NCBI GenBank assembly: GCA_009692395.1
Contig: SHZG01000109.1
Location: 1-7,829, forward strand
Source of the DNA: Methylococcales bacterium
GTDB lineage: Bacteria; Pseudomonadota; Gammaproteobacteria; Methylococcales; Methylomonadaceae
Direction: 5' to 3'
Length of the DNA stretch: 7,829 bases
A program made the position numbers and the translations under genes. The notes below the pieces were generated by a model. That model saw nothing but the letters and a program-made list of their open reading frames with translations. It was not told the DNA's origin and made no database searches. Of this stretch, positions 1 to 5,827 are shown one piece after another. The first letter of the stretch is position 1. Each line of letters opens with the position of its first letter.

Positions 1-79
1 AAAACTAGAGTTGATGCACGACACCGTCATCGGTTTGCTTATCAACAAGGTCGAATTCGGGCGCGATATTTATTCATAA
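1..79 (+). CDS. Possible C-terminal end of an upstream protein (partial)
   Basis: In the second frame the sequence is open from the window edge to a TAA at 77-79. It encodes 25 residues ending in LINKVEFGRDIYS. The residue pattern (hydrophobic run, then charged and aromatic residues) and the fairly GC-rich third codon positions look more like a real protein end than the other frames here. I do not recognise the family and 25 residues are too few to assign one. Frame 1 is also open through this stretch, so the reading is not certain. The start lies outside the window. Confidence 0.3.
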   Translation, partial: KLELMHDTVIGLLINKVEFGRDIYS

Positions 80-81
80 TT

Positions 82-149
82 ACAGATTTAACCCACTACC
101 TTATTCTGCCCGTGATTTTAATCTATCATCACAGATTTAACCCACTACC
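82..149. repeat. Pair of exact 19-bp direct repeats
   Basis: The 19-mer acagatttaacccactacc occurs at 82-100 and again at 131-149, with 30 bp between copies. Both copies lie just upstream of the small ORF at 172. Two copies are too few for a CRISPR array. They could be paired protein-binding sites, a local duplication, or remnants of a dispersed repeat. The repeat is seen directly; the role is unknown. Confidence 0.7.
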
Positions 150-162
150 AAAAAAACTTCAC

Positions 163-166
163 AGGA
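163..166 (+). promoter_or_regulatory. Ribosome binding site for the small ORF at 172
   Basis: AGGA lies 5 bases before the ATG at 172 and is followed by AAG. It is the best Shine-Dalgarno match in the left part of the window. It is the reason for choosing ATG 172 over the in-frame GTG at 112. Confidence 0.5.
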
Positions 167-171
167 AAGTT

Positions 172-357
172 ATGGCTAGCAAGCGTATTGTTATATCTGA
201 ATATAAAATCAGAAGTCGGAGTAACGATTTAAGAAATAAAAGGAGTAATACGCCTGACGAACTAAAAAATCAACGCATCTTTGACCGTAGGGATAACTAT
301 AAACAGGAAGAATCTGATACGACAGTGATGCAAGTATTAGTCTTTGATAAAGATTAA
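172..357 (+). CDS. Small basic hypothetical protein, 61 aa
   Basis: The ORF starts at ATG 172 and ends with TAA at 355-357, followed immediately by a second TAA. It begins MASKRIVISEYK and is rich in Arg, Lys, Asn and Asp, with an acidic end (VLVFDKD). There is no signal peptide, membrane segment, cysteine or recognised motif. The frame is open further upstream, with a GTG at 112 and no stop back to the window edge. The AGGA at 163-166 supports the shorter form. I do not recognise a family. The ORF stands alone between the 19-bp repeats and a stem-loop at 386. It may be a real small gene, a remnant of a longer one, or chance; AT-rich composition makes chance ORFs of this size fairly likely. 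Confidence 0.4.
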   Translation: MASKRIVISEYKIRSRSNDLRNKRSNTPDELKNQRIFDRRDNYKQEESDTTVMQVLVFDKD

Positions 358-385
358 TAATGAATTCGGAAAAGCAATTAACTAT

Positions 386-406
386 ATAGCCGAGTAAGTC
401 GGCTAT
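386..406. terminator. Stem-loop after the small ORF, possible terminator
   Basis: Arms atagccga (386-393) and tcggctat (399-406) pair perfectly over 8 bp around the loop gtaag. It sits 28 bases after the small ORF stop and 41 bases before the next start. No U-tract follows (cgctagccc), so it is not a classical intrinsic terminator. It may be a transcript-end or 5'-leader structure. Confidence 0.35.
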
Positions 407-447
407 CGCTAGCCCAATTTACAAAATTCTAAAATGGAAATAATGAT

Positions 448-918
448 ATGTCACGATTCAAAAACACAGTCATACACACTAGCACAGTAATTTTTCTCAT
501 GCTCTTGTGCTATTCAGTACAAGCCAAATCAATTACAACTATTACTTGTAATGAACCAGAGGGTAATCGCACTGATTTTTATGAGAGTGAATTCAAAGAA
601 ATCAATGATGGCTTTGCTGGAGTAACGCCAAAAATCGTCTTCGACAATAACAAAGCCAAGCAAGTCACGGTGTTTTTTGAACCTGCTGACATCGCCAAAA
701 AAACAGGCATATCAAATCCGATTACCGTTTTTAATATTGTTGCCCAAAATGCCGATAAAATCAGCATTATCGGACAGCCAAACCCTAACGGTGTTCACTT
801 ATACTCACTATTTCCGAAGTTAGGCATGGGTTATTTTACCATCCACAGATACAACAATATCAATAAAGTCGAAGCCAGCACGGCCACACTCATTGCTAAA
901 TGCAACGTAACGCCGTAA
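448..918 (+). CDS. Predicted secreted protein of unknown function, 156 aa
   Basis: The N-terminus looks like a Sec signal peptide: basic start (MSRFK), hydrophobic core about residues 13-22, and an SVQA site suggesting cleavage after Ala26. The mature chain of about 130 residues holds two cysteines, Cys34 near its start and Cys152 near its end. A disulfide joining the two ends in the periplasm is plausible. The remainder alternates polar and hydrophobic stretches (VTVFFEPAD, KISIIGQ, ATLIAKC), which suggests a beta-rich fold, but I recognise no family. The ATG at 448 is preceded by a modest GGA at 435-437, 10 bases away. moaA begins 41 bp after the stop with no clear terminator between, so co-transcription is possible, although a functional link to molybdopterin is not evident. 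The ORF itself is well supported; the function is unknown. Confidence 0.8.
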   Translation: MSRFKNTVIHTSTVIFLMLLCYSVQAKSITTITCNEPEGNRTDFYESEFKEINDGFAGVTPKIVFDNNKAKQVTVFFEPADIAKKTGISNPITVFNIVAQNADKISIIGQPNPNGVHLYSLFPKLGMGYFTIHRYNNINKVEASTATLIAKCNVTP

Positions 919-959
919 TACGCGCACCAGTCACTTAACTCTTTGTTTTATTACCCACT

Positions 960-1964
960 ATGACACCACGACCACCCGCTCAACTCATCGACCGCTTCGG
1001 CAGAATCGTTGATTATTTACGAATTTCTATCACTGACCGCTGTGATTTTCGCTGTGTGTACTGCATGGCGGAAGACATGACGTTTTTGCCCCGCGCTCAG
1101 ATTTTGTCGTTAGAAGAAATGTATCAAATCGCCCAAGTATTCACAGAATTAGGCGTGAAAAAAATCCGTATCACGGGCGGTGAGCCGCTGGTGCGTAAAG
1201 ACGCGCTCAGTTTATTAACCAGTATCGGGCAGTTGGACGGCTTACAGGAATTGGTGGTTACCACGAACGGCTCACAATTGGACACGATGTCTAGTGCGTT
1301 AAAAATCGCAGGTGTGAAGCGCATTAATATCAGCTTGGATACGCTGGATGCAGCTAAATTCAAGGCGATTACTCGCACTGGTGATTTACAAAAAGTGCTG
1401 GATGGTATTCACGCCGCCAAGTCGGTGGGTTTTGAGCGCATAAAAATTAACGCGGTGATACTGAAAGACCGCAATCATGATGAAGTGTGTGATTTGGTGC
1501 AGTTCGCCATCGATAACGCGATTGATATTAGTTTTATCGAAGAAATGCCTTTAGGCGTGGTGAGCAAACATGACCGCTCCGAGGCATATTACTCCAGCCA
1601 GTCGATTAAAACCGATTTAGCCCAGCGTTTTGAGCTAATCGCCAGCGTGGAAAAAACAGGTGGTCCGTCGAATTATTTCACCGTTGCCGACACCCAAACC
1701 CGCGTGGGTTTTATTTCCCCGCACAGTGAAAACTTTTGCAGCACTTGTAATCGGGTACGCCTGACTGTTGAGGGGCGATTGTTGTTATGTTTGGGTAATG
1801 AGCATTCGGTGGATTTAAAAGCCGTACTGCGTGAACATCCAAACGATACCAGCGTATTAAAACAAACCATCATCAACGCCATGCAGATTAAACCTGAAAA
1901 GCACGAGTTTAACATTCATGAACAGCCGATAATTTTGCGTTATATGAATATGACAGGTGGCTAA
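960..1964 (+). CDS. moaA: GTP 3',8-cyclase MoaA (molybdenum cofactor synthesis)
   Basis: This radical SAM enzyme converts GTP to (8S)-3',8-cyclo-7,8-dihydroguanosine 5'-triphosphate, which MoaC turns into cyclic pyranopterin monophosphate, the first molybdopterin intermediate. The N-terminal radical SAM motif CxxxCxxC is at Cys28, Cys32 and Cys35, preceded by LRISITDRC. The SAM-binding GGEP is at residues 73-76. The second, substrate-side iron-sulfur cluster ligands are Cys260, Cys263 and Cys277. The chain ends in the Gly-Gly tail (MTGG) that MoaA needs for activity. Its length of 334 aa is normal and no key residue is missing. No Shine-Dalgarno sequence is visible before ATG 960, but the protein start aligns with the family. 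No other moa gene is in the window. A strong hairpin follows 16 bases after the stop. Confidence 0.97.
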   Translation: MTPRPPAQLIDRFGRIVDYLRISITDRCDFRCVYCMAEDMTFLPRAQILSLEEMYQIAQVFTELGVKKIRITGGEPLVRKDALSLLTSIGQLDGLQELVVTTNGSQLDTMSSALKIAGVKRINISLDTLDAAKFKAITRTGDLQKVLDGIHAAKSVGFERIKINAVILKDRNHDEVCDLVQFAIDNAIDISFIEEMPLGVVSKHDRSEAYYSSQSIKTDLAQRFELIASVEKTGGPSNYFTVADTQTRVGFISPHSENFCSTCNRVRLTVEGRLLLCLGNEHSVDLKAVLREHPNDTSVLKQTIINAMQIKPEKHEFNIHEQPIILRYMNMTGG

Positions 1965-1980
1965 GTCTTGCGTTCTTTTT

Positions 1981-2014
1981 ATGACTGCCAGTCCTTTAGA
2001 GGACTGGCAGTCAT
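1981..2014. terminator. Perfect 15-bp-stem hairpin after moaA, terminator-like
   Basis: Arms atgactgccagtcct (1981-1995) and aggactggcagtcat (2000-2014) are perfectly complementary around the 4-base loop ttag. The position, 16 bases after the moaA stop, suits a transcript end. However, the bases that follow (cgttaatac) are not a U-tract. The T-run lies on the upstream side (ttcttttt), and on the minus strand that gives A's after the stem, so neither direction fits a classical intrinsic terminator. It may be a 3'-end stabilising hairpin or a member of a dispersed palindromic repeat family. Confidence 0.55.
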
Positions 2015-2035
2015 CGTTAATACATTTGCTAACAC

Positions 2036-2061
2036 GGAATACAAACCTAGGTTTGTACTCC
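2036..2061. promoter_or_regulatory. Palindrome upstream of the aminotransferase, operator-like
   Basis: The core tacaaacctaggtttgta (2040-2057) is a perfect 18-bp palindrome. Adding the flanks gives a 26-bp inverted repeat with a single mismatched pair. It ends 19 bases before the start codon at 2081. With no spacer between the halves it looks more like a site for a dimeric DNA-binding protein than an RNA hairpin. A weak promoter-like pair (tttaga at 1995-2000, taatac at 2018-2023) would place the palindrome just downstream of a start site, suitable for repression. The promoter part is weak. Confidence 0.4.
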
Positions 2062-2080
2062 ACGAATACACGAGTAATTA

Positions 2081-3202
2081 ATGAGCCAACACCCAGAATT
2101 TCCGCTCAGTGAAGAATTGATTTATCTCAATCACGCCGCCGTTGCCCCGTGGCCGAAACGCACCAGCGCGGCAGTGATTGCTTTTGCTGAACAAAACACC
2201 CGCTACGGTTCACATTTTTATCTTGACTGGATGGCGAAAGAAGCCGAGTTGCGCACGCAATTGCAAACCCTGCTCAACGCGCCATCGGTTGATGATATTG
2301 CCTTAGTGAAAAATACATCCGAAGCCTTATCGTTCGTGGCTTACGGCTTAACGTGGCAAGCGGGTGATAATATCGTCTCCAGTAATGAAGAATTCCCCTC
2401 GAATCGACTGCCGTGGCAATCACTGGACAATCAGGGCGTGGAATTTCGCCAAGCGGATTTAATCAGCGGCGACACGCCCGAAGACGCGCTGTTTGCCTTG
2501 GTGGATGAACGCACCTGTTTAATCACTATCAGCTCGATACAGTTCGCCTCAGGTCTGCGCATGGATTTGGAAAAAATCGGTGTATTCTGTCAACAACGCG
2601 GCATTTTATTTTGCGTCGATGCGATTCAAAGTCTAGGCGCGGTGCAGTTTGATGTCCAAGCCTGTCAGGCAGATTTTGTCATGGCAGATGGGCATAAGTG
2701 GCTGTTTGGTGCAGAAGGTTTGGGCGTTTTTTATACCACGCCTGCGGCACGAGCGCAGTTAAAGCTGACCCAATACGGTTGGCATAATATGAAAGACACG
2801 CACAATTATGAAAACAAACCGTGGGAAATTCACCCCACCGCGCGGCGGTTTGAATGCGGCAGTATGAATACAATGGGCATCTACGCGCTGTCTGCCAGTG
2901 TGTCGTTATTGTTGGAAGTAGGTATGGAAACGGTGGAGGCGTTGGTATTAAAAAACGCCGATAGGGTTAAAGCTGAAATTGCATCAAACGAGCAACTGTT
3001 ATTAATAAGTTCTGCTCAATCGAAATCAGGCATCGTGGTGTTTAAACACCGCACCATTGCCAATGACGTGTTATACAAACATTTGCAAGATAACGGCGTA
3101 GTCTGTGCCTTACGCGGCGGCGGTATTCGCTTTTCGCCGCACTTTTATAATACGGAGCAAGACATCGTTAAAGCATTTGTGATAATTGCTGCCCTGTCCT
3201 GA
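2081..3202 (+). CDS. PLP-dependent aminotransferase class V-fold protein
   Basis: This is a 373-aa fold-type I PLP enzyme of the class V aminotransferase / cysteine desulfurase superfamily. The Schiff-base lysine is Lys206 in ADGHKWLFGAEG. Asp180, in the FCVDAIQS motif, should contact the pyridine nitrogen, with Gln183 nearby. VKNTSEA (residues 76-82) is the usual phosphate and cofactor-binding stretch. The C-terminal ALRGGGIRFSPHFYNTEQD (343-361) is the typical substrate-carboxylate arginine region. The catalytic loop cysteine of IscS/SufS-type desulfurases is not evident, so it is probably not a cysteine desulfurase. The HKW-type motif resembles the isopenicillin-N-epimerase-like and selenocysteine-lyase-like subgroups, but the substrate cannot be told from sequence. 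GAG at 2072-2074 is a short Shine-Dalgarno. The gene converges on nudE with a 14-bp gap. Confidence 0.85.
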   Translation: MSQHPEFPLSEELIYLNHAAVAPWPKRTSAAVIAFAEQNTRYGSHFYLDWMAKEAELRTQLQTLLNAPSVDDIALVKNTSEALSFVAYGLTWQAGDNIVSSNEEFPSNRLPWQSLDNQGVEFRQADLISGDTPEDALFALVDERTCLITISSIQFASGLRMDLEKIGVFCQQRGILFCVDAIQSLGAVQFDVQACQADFVMADGHKWLFGAEGLGVFYTTPAARAQLKLTQYGWHNMKDTHNYENKPWEIHPTARRFECGSMNTMGIYALSASVSLLLEVGMETVEALVLKNADRVKAEIASNEQLLLISSAQSKSGIVVFKHRTIANDVLYKHLQDNGVVCALRGGGIRFSPHFYNTEQDIVKAFVIIAALS

Positions 3203-3216
3203 TTGGCTTTACCGAC

Positions 3217-3768
3217 TTACAGGGTTTTCAAATACTCCACCGTCATAAACAACGCCGCTATCGAACGCGCTTCGGTGCATTCGCCTGTCATTAATAGCGC
3301 GTTAATTTCGCTCAATTTCCATTCAACGACTTCTAATTCTTCGGGTTCATCGCCCAGTAATCTGTCTGGGTATAAATCCTGAGCGACGATAATTTCGGTG
3401 GTGTGTTCCAGATAAGACGGGGCGAGGGAGAAGGTGCTTAGATGATGCAATTGGTTTGCGCCATAGCCGACTTCTTCTTTGAGTTCTCTATTTGCCGCTT
3501 CTAAAAACGTTTCGCCTGCATCGACTTTGCCTTTCGGCAAACCCAGTTCATAACGGTGTACGCCTGCGGAATATTCGCGAATTAATAGCACGGTTTCATC
3601 ATCCAATAATGGCACAACCAGCACCGCGCCATTGGAATGATGCCCACGCGCAAGGCGTTCGTAGTTGCGTTGTACGCCGTTGCTGAATTCTATTTCCAGC
3701 GATTCAATGCGAAACAGGCGGCTGGTGGCGATGGTTTTCTTGTTGAGAATGGTCGGTTTCGTAGACAT
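3217..3768 (-). CDS. nudE: ADP compounds hydrolase NudE (Nudix family)
   Basis: The protein is a Nudix pyrophosphatase. E. coli NudE splits ADP-ribose, NADH and diadenosine polyphosphates to AMP plus a second phosphorylated product. The Nudix box is complete: Gly80, Glu86, Arg94-Glu95-Leu96, Glu98-Glu99 and Gly101-Tyr102, fitting GX5EX7REUXEEXGU. Preceding stretches LIREYSAGVHRYELGLPKG and following SLAPSY and IVAQDLYP match NudE rather than ADP-ribose pyrophosphatase NudF. I chose ATG at 3768 (183 aa, MSTKPTILN), which aligns with the E. coli start. An in-frame GTG at 3810 would add 14 residues without a ribosome site. No Shine-Dalgarno is evident for either. It diverges from yrfG over 48 bp; nudE and yrfG are also neighbours in enterobacteria. 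Confidence 0.92.
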   Translation of the reverse strand: MSTKPTILNKKTIATSRLFRIESLEIEFSNGVQRNYERLARGHHSNGAVLVVPLLDDETVLLIREYSAGVHRYELGLPKGKVDAGETFLEAANRELKEEVGYGANQLHHLSTFSLAPSYLEHTTEIIVAQDLYPDRLLGDEPEELEVVEWKLSEINALLMTGECTEARSIAALFMTVEYLKTL

Positions 3769-3798
3769 TGTGCTATGGTAATCAGTTGTTTTTTGCTC

Positions 3799-3806
3799 AC
3801 TATAAC
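3799..3806. promoter_or_regulatory. Shared -10 element for divergent nudE and yrfG (candidate)
   Basis: The octamer actataac reads TATAAC on the plus strand (3801-3806) and TATAGT on the minus strand (3804-3799). Each matches five of six bases of the sigma-70 -10. Predicted starts would be near 3813 for yrfG and near 3792 for nudE. No good -35 is visible on either side. Overlapping -10 elements of this kind are known from bidirectional bacterial promoters. Confidence 0.35.
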
Positions 3807-3816
3807 GCACTTAATC

Positions 3817-4473
3817 ATGATTGACTGGAAAAATATTGACACGGTTTTATTGGATATGGACGGCACGTTGCTGGATTTGAATTTTGATAATCATTTCTGG
3901 AAGGAGTTTGTGCCATTGAAGTTTGCCGAACTGCACAACTTGTCGATAACGGAGGCAAAACAACAGCTAGAACCGCGCTTTAAGAGCATGGAAGGCAAGC
4001 TGGAATGGTATTGTCTGGATTATTGGAGTGACGCTTTAAAGCTGGATATTACAGGTTTGAAAGTAGAAATATCGGCACTGATTGCGGTGTTGCCGCACGT
4101 TACCGAGTTTTTAACTAAGATTCAGCAAGCGCCTAAAAAAGTGCTGTTAGTGACGAACGCGCACCGTGATTGCTTGAATTTGAAGATAGAAAAAACTTGT
4201 TTACAGGTGTTTTTTGATGGCATTATCAGTTCGCATGATGTGGGTTTTGCGAAAGAACACCCTGAATTTTGGCGACAATTAGAACAGCAACATACGTTTA
4301 CCAAAGCATCGACGTTATTAGTTGATGATTCGCTGGCGGTGTTGAATGCGGCTAAACAATTCGGTATCGGTCATTTGCTTGCTGTGAGTAAACCTGACAC
4401 ACAGCAAGCGCGACGCATAATCAGCGATTATCCCGCTATTGAGGATTTTCGGGCGTTGATGGTCGGGTTGTAG
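3817..4473 (+). CDS. yrfG: GMP/IMP nucleotidase YrfG (HAD family)
   Basis: This 218-aa HAD-superfamily hydrolase matches E. coli YrfG, a purine 5'-mononucleotidase acting on GMP and IMP. Motif I DMDGTLLD carries nucleophile Asp13 and acid-base Asp15. Motif II is LVTNAH with Thr113-Asn114. Lys146 is the motif III lysine, and motif IV LLVDDS gives the magnesium-binding Asp170-Asp171. The cap stretch LEWYCLDYWS (62-71) is nearly identical to YrfG. I chose ATG 3817 because MIDWKNIDTVLLDMDG aligns with the family; the frame is open upstream to 3637 but that part is antisense to nudE. No Shine-Dalgarno precedes 3817, and with the candidate -10 at 3801-3806 the transcript would be nearly leaderless. 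The last 38 bp overlap the 3' end of rhlB on the other strand. Confidence 0.93.
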   Translation: MIDWKNIDTVLLDMDGTLLDLNFDNHFWKEFVPLKFAELHNLSITEAKQQLEPRFKSMEGKLEWYCLDYWSDALKLDITGLKVEISALIAVLPHVTEFLTKIQQAPKKVLLVTNAHRDCLNLKIEKTCLQVFFDGIISSHDVGFAKEHPEFWRQLEQQHTFTKASTLLVDDSLAVLNAAKQFGIGHLLAVSKPDTQQARRIISDYPAIEDFRALMVGL

Positions 4474-5728
4474 GCTTGGGCTTGCGCGGTTTATTGCTAT
4501 CAATTGTCCGCTTGCTTGGATGGGTCGTTCTGGGCTTGGGCGGTCTTTTTGCAGGGATGATAACATCCGCTAACAGGTCTTTAGTAATCGGTTTAATGGC
4601 GATTTTCTGCTCGGTATAGACTTCAATATCGGGCATAGAATAAGCGTATTCTTCACAAATAAAGCTGATTGCCACACCGCTAGCCCCAAACCGCGCCGTG
4701 CGTCCGATTCTATGCACATAATCTTCCACATCTTGCGGTAAGTCGTAGTTAAAAACGTGCGACACATCGGCAATATGCAAGCCTCTGGCGGCGACATCGG
4801 TGGCAATCAACAGGGTGATGTTGTTTTCCTGAAAATCATTAAGAATGCGTTGGCGTTTGTCTTGCGGCACATCACCGCTGAGCGCGGCGGTTTTGTAACC
4901 ATTGGCGTTCAAGGTATCTTCCAATAGTTCAGCACAACGTTTGGTATTGACAAAAATGATGCTACGTTGCGGTTGGTATTGATTCAATATGCCGACTAAC
5001 AACGGGATTTTCTGTTCATTCGCAGGGCAGAAAGCATATTGGTCGATGGCTTTAGAAGTCACGTCTTCGCTTTCAATACGAATCAACACGGGGTTGTTCA
5101 TGTGTTCGTAAGCCAGCTCTGTCACTTTATAAGACAGCGTTGCCGAAAACAGCATATTCAAGCGTTTGTCCGCTTCGGGCATACGGCGTAATAAAAAACG
5201 GATGTCTTTGATAAAACCTAAATCAAACATACGGTCGGCTTCATCCATCACCATGACTTGGATGTTATCCAGTGTAAACGCATTTTGACGATAAAAATCA
5301 ATAATACGGCCGGGTGTACCAATAATAATATCAACATTGGATTTTATTTTATCCAGTTGTTTTTGGTAATCAGTGCCGCCATAAATCAGCGCGAATTTCA
5401 GCGTTAAATGCTTGCTGAGCAACAGTGCGTCTTTATGAATTTGAATCGCTAATTCGCGGGTTGGGGCAATAATAATAGCGCGGGGGTTTTTAATGGTCTC
5501 GCTTTCATCGTTGTTTAACCGCTGAAAAGTTGCCAGTAAAAACGTTGCAGTTTTGCCTGTGCCAGTTTGCGCCTGCCCTGCCATGTCTTTATCGCGTAGC
5601 AAAATAGGTAAAGCCCTATCTTGTATCGGCGTGCAGTGCGTAAAGCCCGCTTCGGTCAAGCCTTGCAGGATGATGTCAGACAATTCGAGATTGCTAAAGC
5701 GTGTTTGAGTTAAATGGGTCGTATTCAT
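4436..5728 (-). CDS. rhlB: ATP-dependent DEAD-box RNA helicase RhlB
   Basis: RhlB unwinds structured RNA and in E. coli feeds it to RNase E and PNPase in the degradosome. All motifs are present: Q motif (FTHCTPIQ, 29-36), motif I AQTGTGKT (53-60), Ia PTRELA (89-94), Ib TPGR (138-141), DEAD (162-165), SAT (195-197), ARGLHI (314-319) and HRIGRTAR (339-346). The RhlB-specific stretches DRMFDLGFIKDIRFLLRRMP and NMLFSATLSY match the E. coli protein closely. The length of 430 aa is close to E. coli RhlB (421 aa). Residues 393-430 are a disordered Pro/Lys/Arg-rich tail, likely an RNA or partner contact. The N-terminus MNTTHLTQTRFS aligns with E. coli MSKTHLTEQKFS, fixing ATG at 5728. The only Shine-Dalgarno-like bases are AGG, two bases before the ATG. 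It is divergent from trxA, as in E. coli. Confidence 0.96.
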   Translation of the reverse strand: MNTTHLTQTRFSNLELSDIILQGLTEAGFTHCTPIQDRALPILLRDKDMAGQAQTGTGKTATFLLATFQRLNNDESETIKNPRAIIIAPTRELAIQIHKDALLLSKHLTLKFALIYGGTDYQKQLDKIKSNVDIIIGTPGRIIDFYRQNAFTLDNIQVMVMDEADRMFDLGFIKDIRFLLRRMPEADKRLNMLFSATLSYKVTELAYEHMNNPVLIRIESEDVTSKAIDQYAFCPANEQKIPLLVGILNQYQPQRSIIFVNTKRCAELLEDTLNANGYKTAALSGDVPQDKRQRILNDFQENNITLLIATDVAARGLHIADVSHVFNYDLPQDVEDYVHRIGRTARFGASGVAISFICEEYAYSMPDIEVYTEQKIAIKPITKDLLADVIIPAKRPPKPRTTHPSKRTIDSNKPRKPKPTTRPSTPENPQ

Positions 5729-5758
5729 AGCCTATAGGATAACGCAAAAACGGCTATG
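5726..5758 (-). promoter_or_regulatory. Inverted repeat including the rhlB start codon (candidate mRNA hairpin)
   Basis: CATAGCC at 5726-5732 and GGCTATG at 5752-5758 are exact complements 19 bases apart. In the rhlB mRNA this would be a 7-bp stem whose downstream arm ends with the AUG itself. The loop contains the palindrome cctatagg. If transcription starts upstream of 5758, the start codon could be masked. The mRNA 5' end is not known; a start nearer the gene would remove the hairpin. Confidence 0.25.
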
Positions 5759-5769
5759 ATTAAAATTGA

Positions 5770-5798
5770 TTGACTCATACCCGTATCCCTCCTATAGT
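5770..5798 (+). promoter_or_regulatory. Sigma-70 promoter of trxA
   Basis: TTGACT (5770-5775) and TATAGT (5793-5798) each match five of six consensus bases and are separated by exactly 17 bp. The predicted start near 5805 gives a leader of about 23 bases with a ribosome site. It is the clearest promoter in the window and could also feed rho by read-through. Confidence 0.75.
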
Positions 5799-5816
5799 TT
5801 TGAGCTTTTTAGCACT

Positions 5817-5820
5817 GGAG
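5817..5820 (+). promoter_or_regulatory. Ribosome binding site deciding the trxA GTG start
   Basis: GGAG lies 7 bases before GTG 5828. There is no ATG nearby that would keep the conserved N-terminus, so this site supports GTG as the start. Confidence 0.7.
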
Positions 5821-5827
5821 AAATAAA

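Noticed and set aside
82..149. CRISPR-like repeats
   Set aside because: Only two copies of a 19-mer with one 30-bp gap, no array and no cas genes in the window.
1..171. Frame 1 open from the window edge through the small ORF, suggesting a longer protein
   Set aside because: The stretch has poor coding character, spans both 19-bp repeats, and a good ribosome site favours ATG 172. It cannot be excluded without sequence to the left.
418..446. TTTACA at 418-423 as a -35 for the secreted protein gene
   Set aside because: No acceptable -10 lies at the right distance before the start codon.
3192..3224. Weak inverted repeat ccctgt/acaggg with TTTT after it, between the aminotransferase and nudE
   Set aside because: A 6-bp stem with a 21-base loop is too weak to call a terminator.
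3769..3810. GTG start giving nudE 14 extra residues
   Set aside because: No homology to the NudE N-terminus, no ribosome site, and it would cover the candidate shared promoter.
3637..3816. A 60-codon upstream extension of the yrfG frame
   Set aside because: It is antisense to the conserved N-terminal part of nudE, has no ribosome site, and the family start aligns at ATG 3817.
4570..4806. Other open frames inside rhlB, rho, moaA and the aminotransferase on alternate frames
   Set aside because: They are shadows of well-supported genes, with no motifs or ribosome sites of their own.
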